From NCBI GenBank assembly GCA_014584695.1, contig JACTMI010000007.1:38250-102249 (forward strand): a DNA stretch of 64,000 bases, written 5' to 3'. This stretch comes from Acidobacteriota bacterium (GTDB lineage: Bacteria; Acidobacteriota; Thermoanaerobaculia; Multivoradales; JAGPDF01). Shown here one piece after another: positions 27,134 through 39,659 of this stretch. The stretch's first letter is position 1, and every line of letters starts with the position of its first letter. Made by a program: the position numbers and the translations under genes. The notes beneath the pieces were generated by a model, which saw only the letters and a list, made by a program, of their open reading frames with translations, was not told the DNA's origin and made no database searches.

Positions 27134-27167
27134 CGTGTTCCCCGTCGTCGCCCCCGCTCGCCCCGGC

Positions 27168-27628
27168 TCAGCCCGCGAAGCCCTCGTCCTCGGCCAGCTC
27201 GCCGTCGGCGAAGGCGGCGACCGCGAGCTCGTCGGCGCGCTCGTTCTCGGGGTCGCCGGAGTGTCCGCGCGTCCACCGGAAGCGGACCTGGTGGGTTTCG
27301 AGCAGCGGCAGCAGCGCTCGCCAGAGATCGACGTTGGCGGCGGGCCGCTTGTCGGCCTTGCGCCAGCCGTTGCGCTGCCAGGAGCGCAGCCACCCCTTCT
27401 CGATCGCGTGGACGACGTACTGCGAGTCGCTCCAGAGCGTCACCCGGCTCGGCCGCTTCAGGCTCTCGAGCGCCGCGATCACGGCGCGGATCTCCATCCG
27501 GTTGTTCGTGGTGCGGCGGAAGCCGCGGCTGAGCTCGCGGCGGTGGCCGTTCCAGAGCAGCACCACCCCATAGCCGCCGGGGCCCGGGTTGCCGCTGCAG
27601 GCGCCGTCGGTGTAGGCGACGACTTCGC

Positions 27629-27632
<4 letters not shown>
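27168..27632 (-). CDS. rnhA: Ribonuclease HI
   Basis: 154 residues, GTG start overlapping the carB stop (GTGA). Catalytic carboxylates are in [32 protein letters not shown] and LWSDSQYVV, and the His loop in [17 protein letters not shown]. It removes RNA from RNA-DNA hybrids. The 1241-residue open frame across this region comes from absence of stops, not a fusion with carB. Confidence 0.93.
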
Positions 27633-30859
<3,227 letters not shown>

Positions 30860-30870
30860 CGCGAGGCAGG

Positions 30871-30876
30871 ATGCTA
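30871..30876 (-). promoter_or_regulatory. -10-like TAGCAT of carB
   Basis: Minus-strand TAGCAT is 11 bases before the carB ATG at 30859, with no strong Shine-Dalgarno. Confidence 0.35.
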
Positions 30877-30981
30877 TCAGCCGGCGACAGCACCTCGCGC
30901 CGCCCCTCTAGCGTTCCGCGGTCGCCGAGACCACGGCGTCGACGCAGCCGATTGCGAGGCGCGTGGTGGCTTGCGGTGGCC

Positions 30982-30987
30982 TATACT
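30982..30987 (+). promoter_or_regulatory. -10-like TATACT of the nucleotidyltransferase gene
   Basis: TATACT, the closest match to the sigma-70 -10 consensus among these starts, ends six bases before the ATG at 30994 (spacer GCCGCC). A start of transcription at the ATG is likely. Confidence 0.5.
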
Positions 30988-30993
30988 GCCGCC

Positions 30994-31596
30994 ATGGAAT
31001 CGACCGCGGTGGCGCTCGCCGGGGCGACCGCGTTCGCGCGCGCGATGCGACCGGATCTGCCCCTCGTCGACCAGGGTCTCGTGGCCTTGCGACGGCTCCT
31101 CGCCGAGGCCGAAGTGCCGCACGTGCTGGTCGGCGGCGTCGCTGTCCTGCACCACGGCTATGTCCGCTCGACGCGCGATCTCGATCTGCTCCTGGCGCGC
31201 CAGGACGTCGAGCGGCTCGCGCCCCTGCTCGCCCGGCACGGCTTCGAGCGCCCCGCCGCGAACCGGCTCCGGCACCTGTCGAGCGGGGTCGACGTCGATC
31301 TGCTGTTCGCCGGCGAGGCGCGACCGCGGCCCGGCGCGCCGCCCTGTCCGTCACCCCTCGAGCTCGGCCGCAGCGCGCGCGAGCCCGACGTGGTCGACCT
31401 CCCGGGGCTGTTCGAGCTGAAGCTCACCGCGGGCAGGCATCAGGACCTCGCCGATGCCGTCGCCCTGCTCAAGGGCCTCGACGAGGAGCGCTACCTGGAG
31501 GCGGCGTCCCGGCTGCGCTCCGAGCTCAAGCCTCAGCTCCACCGCCTGCGACGCGACGCCCTCGACGAGCTGGCGCTCGACCAGCGGTCCCGCTGA
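30994..31596 (+). CDS. Nucleotidyltransferase-fold protein
   Basis: 200 residues. The core motif is VPHVLVGGVAVLHHGYVRST followed by RDLDLLLARQDVERL, matching the GG...HG...TxDLDL pattern of AbiEii/MNT-like nucleotidyltransferases. A second acidic strand is DVDLLFAGEA. Many relatives are toxin-antitoxin or phage-defence parts, others are housekeeping proteins; no adjacent partner supports either. The second half (LPGLFELKLTAGRHQDLADA) fits the same superfamily. Confidence 0.7.
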   Translation: MESTAVALAGATAFARAMRPDLPLVDQGLVALRRLLAEAEVPHVLVGGVAVLHHGYVRSTRDLDLLLARQDVERLAPLLARHGFERPAANRLRHLSSGVDVDLLFAGEARPRPGAPPCPSPLELGRSAREPDVVDLPGLFELKLTAGRHQDLADAVALLKGLDEERYLEAASRLRSELKPQLHRLRRDALDELALDQRSR

Positions 31597-31609
31597 CCCG
31601 CCGCCGCGA

Positions 31610-32713
31610 TCACTCGCTCGGCACGAAGTTCCAGCCAGCGAAACGTGAAATAGCGCGCGCGGCGGCGAGCGCGCCGGTACTGGGCCGGGGGGCGGGCCGG
31701 GGCGTGGCGAGCAGCGGCTCCATCCGCTCCACCCAGGCTCCCGACTCGAGCTCGGCGAAATCGATCGGCGCCGACGGCAGCCGCGCGGCGAGCCAGCGCT
31801 CGAGCACCGCCGACTCGCGGAAGCCGGGGCGCGGGACGTAGAGCGCCGGAGTGCCGGCCGCCACCGCTTCGGCGGCGGTCGAATAACCGAGCTTGCCGAC
31901 CAGCAGATCGGCGGCGGCGACGAGATCGGGATGGTGGACCGGCGAGTGGTGCGGCAGCAGCCGGAGGTTCCCCTCCCACCGCTCCGCCGCCGCCGCGCCC
32001 GGCAGCACGAAGACGTGCTCCTCCAGCTGCCGGAGCCGCGCCAGCCGCTCCAGCCGGTGCGCGACGCCGCCCAGCGAGACCAGGACCAGCTTGCCTCCCG
32101 CGGCGACGCCCAGCCGCTCCCGCACCTCGGCCGCCCGCGACCGCGGGCGCCGCGCCACCGGTGGGATCCGCACCGCCCCGGCCACCGGCCGGCAGACCGG
32201 CTCGAGCTGGAGGTGGAGACCGGCGAGCGAGAACCAGGCGCCTAGCCGCTCGACCCAGGGCGCCAATCCCGGTTCCGCCGTCACCAGTGGCTGGTAGATC
32301 CAATCCCACGTGAAGCTCTCCATCAAAACGGACGGCACCCCCGCCTCCCGCGCCACCAGCAGGCCGACCGGCGCGATGTCGCACACCACCAGATCGGTCG
32401 GCCTTGCCACGAGCGCCTCGGCGACTTCTCCTAGATGGAGCTTCTCCTGGGCCTCCCACCACCGCTCCAACGCCGCCACCGACGCCGGCAGATCCTCCTC
32501 GACCGGGCTCCTCTGCACCAGCCCGATGTCGCAGGCGAGCTCCCGGTAGGTGAACGGCACGGCGAGCGACTCGGCGAAGAACCAGCGCGGCACCGTGGTC
32601 CAGAGCTCGAGCTCGAGCCCCGGAACCCCCGCCGCGAGCGCCTCCAGGACCGCCGAGGTGCGCGCGGCGTGACCGAAGCCGTGCGGGGAGACGAAGGCGG
32701 CCAGGCGGGGCAT
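31610..32713 (-). CDS. GT-B glycosyltransferase-like protein
   Basis: 367 residues. The N-terminus FVSPHGFGHAARTSAVLEAL is the typical glycine-rich, His-containing first loop of GT28/UDP-glycosyltransferase-like folds. The C-terminal half has KLVLVSLGGVAHRLERLARL and LLVGKLGYSTAAEAVAAGTP, the nucleotide-sugar-binding E-containing helix, then LYVPRPGFRESAVLERW. Acceptor unknown. TAGGAT lies 8 bases before the ATG. Confidence 0.75.
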   Translation of the reverse strand: MPRLAAFVSPHGFGHAARTSAVLEALAAGVPGLELELWTTVPRWFFAESLAVPFTYRELACDIGLVQRSPVEEDLPASVAALERWWEAQEKLHLGEVAEALVARPTDLVVCDIAPVGLLVAREAGVPSVLMESFTWDWIYQPLVTAEPGLAPWVERLGAWFSLAGLHLQLEPVCRPVAGAVRIPPVARRPRSRAAEVRERLGVAAGGKLVLVSLGGVAHRLERLARLRQLEEHVFVLPGAAAAERWEGNLRLLPHHSPVHHPDLVAAADLLVGKLGYSTAAEAVAAGTPALYVPRPGFRESAVLERWLAARLPSAPIDFAELESGAWVERMEPLLATPRPAPRPSTGALAAARAISRFAGWNFVPSE

Positions 32714-32721
32714 TCCACCCC

Positions 32722-32727
32722 ATCCTA
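32722..32727 (-). promoter_or_regulatory. -10-like TAGGAT of the GT-B gene
   Basis: Minus-strand TAGGAT ends eight bases before the ATG at 32713; the spacer GGGGTGGA could also serve as a weak Shine-Dalgarno. Confidence 0.35.
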
Positions 32728-32805
32728 GCCGCTCCGAACCGCTCGCCGCGGAACCAAACTTGCATTCCGACGTATCTGATTGATAGTCCGGGTGAGGCTC
32801 CGATC

Positions 32806-33369
32806 ATGACCCGCCGCTCGCCGCGCCGGTTCCTGCGTGCCCTCGCCATCACCCTGCCGCTCGGGCTCGAGCCGGAAGGGGGCGGTGGCGGGGCGCAGCC
32901 CGCCCTGCTGCCAGCCGATATCCGCGCCGACGTCGAAGCGCTGGGCGCCGTCGGCGTCACCTTCCGCAGTGCCGAAGGGGGCGAGGTCTGCGCCGCGGTG
33001 GCCTTGCGCGACGACAGCGCGGCGCCCCGGCTCGGCGCGCTGCGCTGGCGCGGCGGCAACGGCCCGCTGCGCTCGCTGCCGGTGCCGTTCGAACGCCGGC
33101 CCGATCCGGTGGCCCCTGCCGGCTTCACTCTGTGGACCGGCTGCGCGCTGACGCCGGACGCGGCCGCCGGCGGCACGCTCTCGGTGCTGCTCGAAGAGCC
33201 GGGAGCCCGCGCGGGCGAGCCGGCGCGGCGGCGGATCGATCTCGCCGCGCCCGCCGACGGCCTCTGGCGTTGGCGCGCCGTCCACGCGGTGGAGACCCAC
33301 TCCGGGCTCCACCCGCCGGCGAGCGCCGCGGCGCGAGCTGAGGATCGACATGGCGCGGCCGGGCGCTGA
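32806..33369 (+). CDS. Hypothetical protein
   Basis: 187 residues. Starts MTRRSPRRFLRALAITLPLG, a weak signal or Tat-like N-terminus. The middle (VTFRSAEGGEVCAAVALRDD, GFTLWTGCALTPDAAAGGT) alternates hydrophobic and polar residues like a small beta-rich domain; two Cys could form a disulfide. I recognise no family. It has no strong ribosome site and codon bias alone supports it. Confidence 0.5.
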   Translation: MTRRSPRRFLRALAITLPLGLEPEGGGGGAQPALLPADIRADVEALGAVGVTFRSAEGGEVCAAVALRDDSAAPRLGALRWRGGNGPLRSLPVPFERRPDPVAPAGFTLWTGCALTPDAAAGGTLSVLLEEPGARAGEPARRRIDLAAPADGLWRWRAVHAVETHSGLHPPASAAARAEDRHGAAGR

Positions 33370-33488
33370 GGCCGGGCGCGGAGCTTGGGTTCGCGAGCGC
33401 TTCTAAGGTATCCTCGGCGGGCTGGCCGCCCGGCGCCCGCCGCGGCCCTCGTCGGTTCGACCCGAGCCAAGCTCCGCTGGAGTCCGCA

Positions 33489-34967
33489 ATGTCCGAGATC
33501 GAGAATCCCCCTGTCGCCGTCGAAGCCGCGCCCGAGGAGGAGGCGGTGAGGCGGACCGATCTGCCCGACGCAGCCGCCGCCGACGCGGCGGCGGTGACGC
33601 CCGCCGAGTCGTCGGCATCCGCCGAAGCTCCGGCAGCCGACAGCGCCACTGGGGCCACGGACGCCGTCGAGGTCGCCGCGCCGGACCAGGAGGTCGCCGC
33701 GGCCGCGGGCGAGACCACCGGCGAGACGGGCGCCAAGCCGGCCAAGGCGCGCAAGAGCCGGCGCGGCAAGCCGCGCCGCGGGGGCAAGGTGGACGAGGTC
33801 GTGCCGCCGACGCCCGAGGACCTGGCGGGCATCCACAGCGAGAAGGTGCGGATCGCGCTCGAGGCCGGCCATCCGGTCGAGGGGACGGTGATCGGCTGGA
33901 ACCAGGGCGGCTTCCACGTCGCGGTCGACGGGGTGACCGGCTTCTGCCCGCGCTCGTCGATGGAGCTCGGGCACCCGAAGGAGCCCGCCGCCTATCTCGA
34001 CCAGAACTACGCCTTCCGCGTGTTGCGCGTCGAGGAGAAGGGGCACCGCCTGGTGCTGTCGCGCGCCGCGATGCTGCGCGAGGAGCGCAAGCATCACGCC
34101 GAGGAGCTGCGGCGCTCGATCCAGGTCGGCCAGGTGATCCAAGGCAAGGTGGTTTCGCTGACCGATTTCGGCGCCTTCATCGATCTCGGCGGGGTCGAGG
34201 GTCTGGTCCACGTCTCGGAGATCCGCCACGCGCGGGTCGCCAAGCCGGCCGACGCGCTCACGCTCGGCCAGGAGGTCGAGGCGAAGGTGCTCAAGCTCGC
34301 CTCCGGCGGCGACCGGATCTCGCTCTCGCTCAAGGCGCTCGAGCCGGATCCCTGGAGCGGCGTCGCCGAGCGGTATCCCGCCGCCGGCAAGTTCTCGGGC
34401 AAGATCCTGCGCAAGAGCGAGTTCGGCTGGTTCATCGAGCTCGAGCCGGGGATCGAGGGGCTGCTGCACACCTCGCAGCTGCTGCCCGGCATGCACGCCG
34501 ACGACGCGCGCCTCGCCGCCGGAGAGGTGATCGAGGGCTTCGTGCGCGAGGTCGACTCGAAGCGCCACCGGATCTCGCTGTCGCTGCGCGAGACGCCGTC
34601 GGGCGACCCCTGGCAGGGCGCGGAGCGCCGCTACGAGGAGGGCTCGATCCACGAAGGGACGGTCGAGAAGTCGGAGCGCTTCGGCGTCTTCGTGACGCTC
34701 GAGCCCGGGCTCACCGGCCTGCTTCCCGGCTCGGAGCTCGGCCTGCCGCGCGGCGCCAACGTCAACCGGCTCTACTCGGTGGGCAAGAAGGTCAAGGTGC
34801 AGATCGCCCAGATCGACACCCGCCGCCGCCGCATCTCGCTCACCCTCGAGGGCAAGACCCTCGAAGGCTCGCGCTCCGACTACCAGACCTACGTCAAGCA
34901 GACCCGCAAGGCGACCGGCATGGGCGCCCTGGCCGCCGCCTTCGAGAAGATCCGCCCCACGGGCTGA
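33489..34967 (+). CDS. S1-domain RNA-binding protein (ribosomal protein S1-like)
   Basis: 492 residues. An acidic, Ala-rich disordered N-terminus (about 1-90) ends in a basic KARKSRRGKPRRGGK stretch. Four S1/OB domains follow at about 120-195, 212-285, 300-370 and 385-460, each with the G-x-V...G-x-F(V/I) pattern: QGKVVSLTDFGAFIDLGGVE, SGKILRKSEFGWFIELEPGI, EGTVEKSERFGVFVTLEPGL. Canonical S1 has six domains, so this could be the main S1 of this lineage or an auxiliary S1 protein. Expected on mRNA or the ribosome. Confidence 0.85.
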   Translation: MSEIENPPVAVEAAPEEEAVRRTDLPDAAAADAAAVTPAESSASAEAPAADSATGATDAVEVAAPDQEVAAAAGETTGETGAKPAKARKSRRGKPRRGGKVDEVVPPTPEDLAGIHSEKVRIALEAGHPVEGTVIGWNQGGFHVAVDGVTGFCPRSSMELGHPKEPAAYLDQNYAFRVLRVEEKGHRLVLSRAAMLREERKHHAEELRRSIQVGQVIQGKVVSLTDFGAFIDLGGVEGLVHVSEIRHARVAKPADALTLGQEVEAKVLKLASGGDRISLSLKALEPDPWSGVAERYPAAGKFSGKILRKSEFGWFIELEPGIEGLLHTSQLLPGMHADDARLAAGEVIEGFVREVDSKRHRISLSLRETPSGDPWQGAERRYEEGSIHEGTVEKSERFGVFVTLEPGLTGLLPGSELGLPRGANVNRLYSVGKKVKVQIAQIDTRRRRISLTLEGKTLEGSRSDYQTYVKQTRKATGMGALAAAFEKIRPTG

Positions 34968-34983
34968 GCCGGGCCGCCGGCGC

Positions 34984-36969
34984 GTGCGCGTCGTCCGCGA
35001 ACCTCCCGCCGGAGTGGCCGCGCTTCCGCTGCAACGTCCAAAGACGGCCCCGATCGATATCGGGGTCGTCTTCTTCTTGGCGCTCGCACTGCGCCTGGTC
35101 GGCCTCGGCCACGCCTCCCTCTGGCTCGACGAGATCCTCGGAACGCTCCAGGTCGCATCTTCCTGGTCCAGCTCTTGGGCGGCGCTCCGCGCCGATCAGG
35201 TTCACCCACCGCTCTGGGGTCTCCTGGACCATGCCGGCCTGGTACTGACCCGTTCCGAGCCGGCTCGAAGGCTGCTCCCGATCGCTCTCGGGAGCGCGTC
35301 GGTCGCGCTATTCGCAGCCTGGGTCGGGCGCAGGTTCGGCCGCGGGTCGGGTTTCGTCACGGGCGTGCTGCTCGCACTGTCGCCGATCCACGTCCGCTAC
35401 TCGCAGGAGCTCCGCCCCTACGCTCTCGGCCTGCTGGCAGTGGCCATTGCGCTGTGGGTCTCCGACCGGCTCGGCCGGCAGCGCGCGCGCGTGGCGGCCG
35501 CCGCTCTTGCGCTGGCGCTGGGCGGAGTGGCCTGGAGCCTCTATCTGGGTCTCACCGCGATTCCCGCCTTGCTCCTCATGGCCTGGTGGAGCCTGAGGGC
35601 GGCGCCACCCGCTCGTCGGTGGGCAGTTCTCGCTCCAGGCGTACTCGGGGGTTTCGCGTTGACTCTGCCGTGGGCCGCCGTCGCAACCTCGGCCGCCACC
35701 AAAACGCACGAGCTAGAAGCGAGCACCTGGACCTTGGATCTCGTCGCCCGTCGCTGGCAGTTCCTGACCACCGGCGGAGTCGAGGGCGAGGCGCTTCAGG
35801 TCGGCGCGCTGCTCGCTCTCGCTCTGGTCGCCACCGGCGCCCTCGAGGCCGCGAGGACTCTCCAGGGTTGGGTGCTGCTCACGGGCGCTCTGGGCGGAAC
35901 GCTCGGTGCCGAGTGCCTGCTGTTGCTTTCGGATCACTGGTCGAACGCCCGCTACGATCTGATCGGGCTCCCCTTTCTGCTCGCCTTGGCCGCTCTCGGC
36001 GCCGTACGCGTCGGCACCGCCCTGGCGAGACGGGTCCAGTTGGAATGGCTCACGCGCTGGCGCTGGACCGGCACCTTCAGCGTCGTCGCGCTCCTCGCCC
36101 TGGCTCAGGTGAGTGGGCTCGTACGCTACTGGAACGCGGGGCGCCCCGACTGGTGGTCGGTCGCGGCGGACGCGGTAGCCGCCAGCCCCGGCGGCGAGTG
36201 GATCCTGGTCGGCAACGAGTGGACCCGGATCTCTCTCGGCTACTACGTCGCTCGGCTCGAGGGCGGCGAGGAAGCCTCGATCTCGCCACGCGTGCGAGCT
36301 GTTCCGATCTGGGAAGAAGCGCTGGCACTCGCGCGCACTTCAAGCTGCGGGGTGGTGGTCGCGGCATCGAGCCCGGAGCCAGAGTGGCTCGCCACGATCT
36401 TCGCCGCGACGCCGGTTCGTCGCACCTACCCGCGCACGGCAGCTCGACTCGCCGTCCTGCCGGTCGACGCGGCGGCGCTCGGCGAGCGGCCCTGGAGCTG
36501 CAGCCCCGGCGGGGACTGGCTGCTGCGTGGCGCCGAGCGCCCTGGACCTTTCAGCGCGGCGGAGCCCTCGCGTCCTCGTCTCCCCGCTAGGCTCGAGATG
36601 GACGGCAAGGAGGACCGCTACCTGGGGGCGGGATGGCTCTCACCCGAGCGAACTGTGGATCGCGAAACGACCTTCCGCTGGGCGACGGCCGCCTGGTCGA
36701 CTCTCCAGCTACCGCCCGGCGCGCGCTCGATCAGGACTCGACTGTGGACTCAACGAAGCGGCCTCCGAATGACCGCTTTCAGGTATCGCGAGGCCATCTT
36801 CCAGCGCCCACTCGATCCCGGCTGGAACGAAATCGAGATTCCGATCGCCGTGAGCTCCACCCCGTCCGAGTGGAGCAGCCTGGATCTGCACTTCGAAGGC
36901 GTCGAGTTCCCACAGCTGCAACCGGGCGCACGAGCCGCGTCGTTCGATTGGATCGAGCTGCTGCCTTGA
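34984..36969 (+). CDS. Membrane glycosyltransferase (GT39/ArnT-like)
   Basis: 661 residues with a GTG start. Ten or more membrane helices follow; the first luminal loop is LGHASLWLDEILGTL, the acidic motif used by polyprenyl-phosphate-sugar enzymes, and YSQELRPYALGLLAVAIAL the second. The C-terminal ~220 residues are soluble beta-rich and extracytoplasmic. It probably transfers a sugar from a lipid carrier to an envelope acceptor. Its codon use has more A/T at third positions than its neighbours and fewer shadow frames, a hint of different origin. Confidence 0.8.
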   Translation: MRVVREPPAGVAALPLQRPKTAPIDIGVVFFLALALRLVGLGHASLWLDEILGTLQVASSWSSSWAALRADQVHPPLWGLLDHAGLVLTRSEPARRLLPIALGSASVALFAAWVGRRFGRGSGFVTGVLLALSPIHVRYSQELRPYALGLLAVAIALWVSDRLGRQRARVAAAALALALGGVAWSLYLGLTAIPALLLMAWWSLRAAPPARRWAVLAPGVLGGFALTLPWAAVATSAATKTHELEASTWTLDLVARRWQFLTTGGVEGEALQVGALLALALVATGALEAARTLQGWVLLTGALGGTLGAECLLLLSDHWSNARYDLIGLPFLLALAALGAVRVGTALARRVQLEWLTRWRWTGTFSVVALLALAQVSGLVRYWNAGRPDWWSVAADAVAASPGGEWILVGNEWTRISLGYYVARLEGGEEASISPRVRAVPIWEEALALARTSSCGVVVAASSPEPEWLATIFAATPVRRTYPRTAARLAVLPVDAAALGERPWSCSPGGDWLLRGAERPGPFSAAEPSRPRLPARLEMDGKEDRYLGAGWLSPERTVDRETTFRWATAAWSTLQLPPGARSIRTRLWTQRSGLRMTAFRYREAIFQRPLDPGWNEIEIPIAVSSTPSEWSSLDLHFEGVEFPQLQPGARAASFDWIELLP

Positions 36970-37151
36970 CCGATTGCATCCTCCCCGAGCAATCCACTCT
37001 CTGACCCCTCGCTGACAGCTTCGCGCCGGCGGGGGACGCGCCCCGCACGCCGACCGCCCCCGCCCCTCGCTCGTCCCACCATTCGCTGGTCTCTTCTTCC
37101 TTAGCCGATCTGGGCGGACCGGTGCAGCGGCCGGCGGATCTCGGAGCGCGC

Positions 37152-37571
37152 TTACTCCTCGTTCGGCTCCTGTTTCCGCGGCGGCTCCACGGGCTCCGCC
37201 GGCGCCGCTGGCGCCACCGGCGCCAGCGGATGGTGGGCGGACATCCAGTCGGCGAGGCCCTGCATGTCGCCGGCGAGCTCCTGGAACTGCTTGCCCTTGG
37301 CGGTGAGCTTGAGCGAGCCCGGTTTCTTGACGTGGCAGCTGGTGCAGCGGCCGAAGGTGGCGGCGAGCTCGTCGAAACCCTCGACCGTGCCCATCGTCTC
37401 GTAGTACTTGCCCCGGTCGGTCAGCAGCTTGCTGCCCGGCTTGTCGTGACAGGCGCCGCACTCGAGCCGCTCCGATTTCGCCATCTTCTCGGTGCCCGAG
37501 GCGACCGTGGCCGCGAACAGCGCCGCGCAGGCGGCCAGGGCCGCGGCGGCAACGACGTGTGCTCTCTTCAT
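37152..37571 (-). CDS. Periplasmic dihaem cytochrome c
   Basis: 139 residues; ATG preceded by GAGGGAGAG. Signal peptide AAAALAACAALFAATVASG. Two haem-c sites, LECGACHDKPG and GRCTSCHVKKPG, with His after CxxC, are separated by about 40 residues. A Pro-rich tail follows. It closes the sulfur-respiration gene set (31 bases after the FadL-like gene), so it may carry electrons to or from the polysulfide-reductase-like complex. Confidence 0.88.
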   Translation of the reverse strand: MKRAHVVAAAALAACAALFAATVASGTEKMAKSERLECGACHDKPGSKLLTDRGKYYETMGTVEGFDELAATFGRCTSCHVKKPGSLKLTAKGKQFQELAGDMQGLADWMSAHHPLAPVAPAAPAEPVEPPRKQEPNEE

Positions 37572-37602
37572 GATCTCTCCCTCGCCGCGAGCTTGCGCGG
37601 CG

Positions 37603-38901
37603 TCATTTTCTGGCCCTGGCCCAGGAGACGCCGAAAGCGAGCGTCCACTGGCTGTGATCCACCCGCGCGCCGGGCCCGAAGGGGTTGACCCTCGGATCCG
37701 GGTTGTCGTTGGTCTGCGACGCCGCGAAGGCGTGCTCGAGCGCGACCTCGTAGGTCACTGCGCCGCGCGTGATGCCGGCGCCGATCGACAGGTGGTGCTC
37801 CACCGTCGCCGGGAAGAGCGGCGTCAGCGTCGCGTCCGGCACCGGGCTCTCGCCCCAGTTGTAGCCGGCCCGCAGCGTCAGGCGGTCGCTCACCCGGTAC
37901 TCGGTGCCGAGCGCCACCACCCACTGGTCCCGCCAGTCGAAGACGAACGGCAGCAGGATCTCGGGCGGCGCGCCGGCCACCGACGGGTTGGTGCCGCGCA
38001 CTTCGATGGTGTCGATGGCGTCGTCCCAGAAGTAGCGCTTGACGTCGAGGGCGACGAGCCAGTCGTCGCTCAGCCGCACGGCGGTGCCGACCCCCGCCTG
38101 CGCGGCGAAGGTGAAGCCGTCCATCTCGGCGTCGTAACGGACCTTCCGGCCGAGGAAGGGGTGATCCTCGAAATTCACCTGCAGCGTGCCGCCGTCGAAA
38201 GTCGACTCCGTCTTGGTCGAGTAGATCGCCCCCACCGTCCACTTCGGATCGGGCCGCCACCACCAGCCGAGTCGCAGGCTGTACTGCATGCCGGCGGCCT
38301 CCTCCATTTTCGGCCCGAAGAAGCTCCACTCCGGCGCCTGGGCGTTGAAGAAGGAGGTGCTCGGGAAGAAGCGGAAGGCGGCGTCGGCGTAGCCGATGTT
38401 GAGCGTCGCGCCGATCGCGGCGTCTTCGCCGAAGGAATAGGCGAGCGTCGGCGACAGCGTGGCGAAGCGCACCTGCGTGTAGGTCTGATCGCGCGTGCCG
38501 AAGAAGGTGTTCAGATCTTCGAAGGTGGCGCCCATGCCGCCCTGCGCGACGAAGCCGACACCGTAGGCCCAGGGCGTCTCCTTGCCCGCGCGGACCCAGG
38601 CGAAGGCGGGCAGCGGGAAGTAGCGGTCCTTCGAGTCGGTGGCGGCGTTGACCATGTTCTCGAACTCGAGCGACGGCGCCATCAGGGCGAGGCTGGCGGT
38701 GAAGTGGTCGCCCTGGAGCTGGGCGATGCCGGCCGGATTGCTGTTCAGGCCGAGCGTGCGGTCGGAAACCGCGATGTTGGCGCCGGCGCGGCCCAGGACC
38801 TCCGCGCCGTAGCCGGTCAGGTAGAGGCCGTTCGTCGCCAGCGCGGCGCCGGCCGGGGCCAGCGCGAGCGCCAGGATCGCAACGGCGAGTCGCTGTCTCA
38901 T
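37603..38901 (-). CDS. OmpP1/FadL/TodX-family outer-membrane transporter
   Basis: 432 residues; ATG at 38901 with GAGGAGGAG upstream. Signal peptide ILALALAPAGAALA, then the FadL-type N-terminus TNGLYLTGYGAEVLGRAGAN, IAVSDRTLGLNSNPAGIAQL and alternating beta strands to ...WTLAFGVSWARARK. FadL/TodX proteins admit hydrophobic molecules. Within this operon a role in moving sulfur compounds, hydrophobic substrates or sulfur-chain products across the outer membrane is an inference. Confidence 0.88.
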   Translation of the reverse strand: MRQRLAVAILALALAPAGAALATNGLYLTGYGAEVLGRAGANIAVSDRTLGLNSNPAGIAQLQGDHFTASLALMAPSLEFENMVNAATDSKDRYFPLPAFAWVRAGKETPWAYGVGFVAQGGMGATFEDLNTFFGTRDQTYTQVRFATLSPTLAYSFGEDAAIGATLNIGYADAAFRFFPSTSFFNAQAPEWSFFGPKMEEAAGMQYSLRLGWWWRPDPKWTVGAIYSTKTESTFDGGTLQVNFEDHPFLGRKVRYDAEMDGFTFAAQAGVGTAVRLSDDWLVALDVKRYFWDDAIDTIEVRGTNPSVAGAPPEILLPFVFDWRDQWVVALGTEYRVSDRLTLRAGYNWGESPVPDATLTPLFPATVEHHLSIGAGITRGAVTYEVALEHAFAASQTNDNPDPRVNPFGPGARVDHSQWTLAFGVSWARARK

Positions 38902-38975
38902 CTCTCCTCCTCGAAGCGGCGGCCGGCCGGGTAGGCGCCCGGCCGCGCCGTCGCGGAAAATCGAACCGATCCTCG

Positions 38976-39659
38976 TCAACAACCTTCCTTCTTGCGCTTC
39001 GCGCCTGGCTTGGCTCCGGTCGGCGGCGCCACCGGCGCGGCGACCGCCGGCGATGTCGGTCGCGGCGGCGCCAGGGCGGCCGGGGCGCTCCCGGAGTCGC
39101 TCCAGGGGCGCGGCGCGCCGCCGAAGTGCCGGGCGATCTCGCCGGCGCGGGCGAAGGCGGCACGCTCGGCGATCGGGGCGTCCGGCGCCGGCTCGAGTGG
39201 ATAGAGCACGTGCTCTTGCCACCCCGCGAGGCCGCCGAGCAGGATGTAAACCGCCGGGTAGCGGTGCGCCTTGAGCAGCATCCAGGCCTGCGCCGAGTGG
39301 ATCCCCTCCGCCGAGTAGAGGATGATCCGTTCGTCGCGGCCGAGGCCGGCCTGCTCGAGGCCGGCGATCGCCCGCCGCTCGGCGCCGGGCAGGTGATAGG
39401 CGGCGAAGTCCTCTTCCGCCCGCAGGTCGACCAGGCGGTAGTCGGCGCGGCCGGCGATCATCCAGTCGGCGAGCTCCTCGGGGGTGACGTGATCGACCTC
39501 CCCCTCGACGATGCGGGCGAGCTCGCGGGTGTCGAGCGTCACTTTGCCCCGCGCCTCGACATCGCCGACCGCGAGCGCGCCCAGCCCGAGCGCGACGGCC
39601 AGCAGGGCGAGGCGCTCGTTGAGCGTCCGGCGAGCGAGCCAATCGGTGGCGCGGCTCAC
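38976..39659 (-). CDS. Membrane-anchored rhodanese-like protein with Ser in place of the catalytic Cys
   Basis: 227 residues; GTG start overlapping the YeeE stop. N-terminal helix (LALLAVALGLGALAVG), then a rhodanese domain at about 55-155 (VTPEELADWMIAGRADYRLV, DLRAEEDFAAYHLPGAERRA). The active loop reads IILYSAEGIHSAQAW, so the CxxGxR/S catalytic Cys is Ser and persulfide transfer by the usual loop is unlikely. A Pro/Ala-rich linker ends in KRKKEGC, leaving a C-terminal Cys that could act as a mobile sulfur acceptor. Operon position between transporter and porin suggests sulfur handling. Confidence 0.85.
   Translation of the reverse strand: MSRATDWLARRTLNERLALLAVALGLGALAVGDVEARGKVTLDTRELARIVEGEVDHVTPEELADWMIAGRADYRLVDLRAEEDFAAYHLPGAERRAIAGLEQAGLGRDERIILYSAEGIHSAQAWMLLKAHRYPAVYILLGGLAGWQEHVLYPLEPAPDAPIAERAAFARAGEIARHFGGAPRPWSDSGSAPAALAPPRPTSPAVAAPVAPPTGAKPGAKRKKEGC

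Noticed and set aside
38940..38978. TGA right after the rhodanese terminal GC as a possible Gly-Cys-Sec ending
   Set aside because: The frame past the TGA shows no conserved extension and no clear hairpin; taken as a normal stop.
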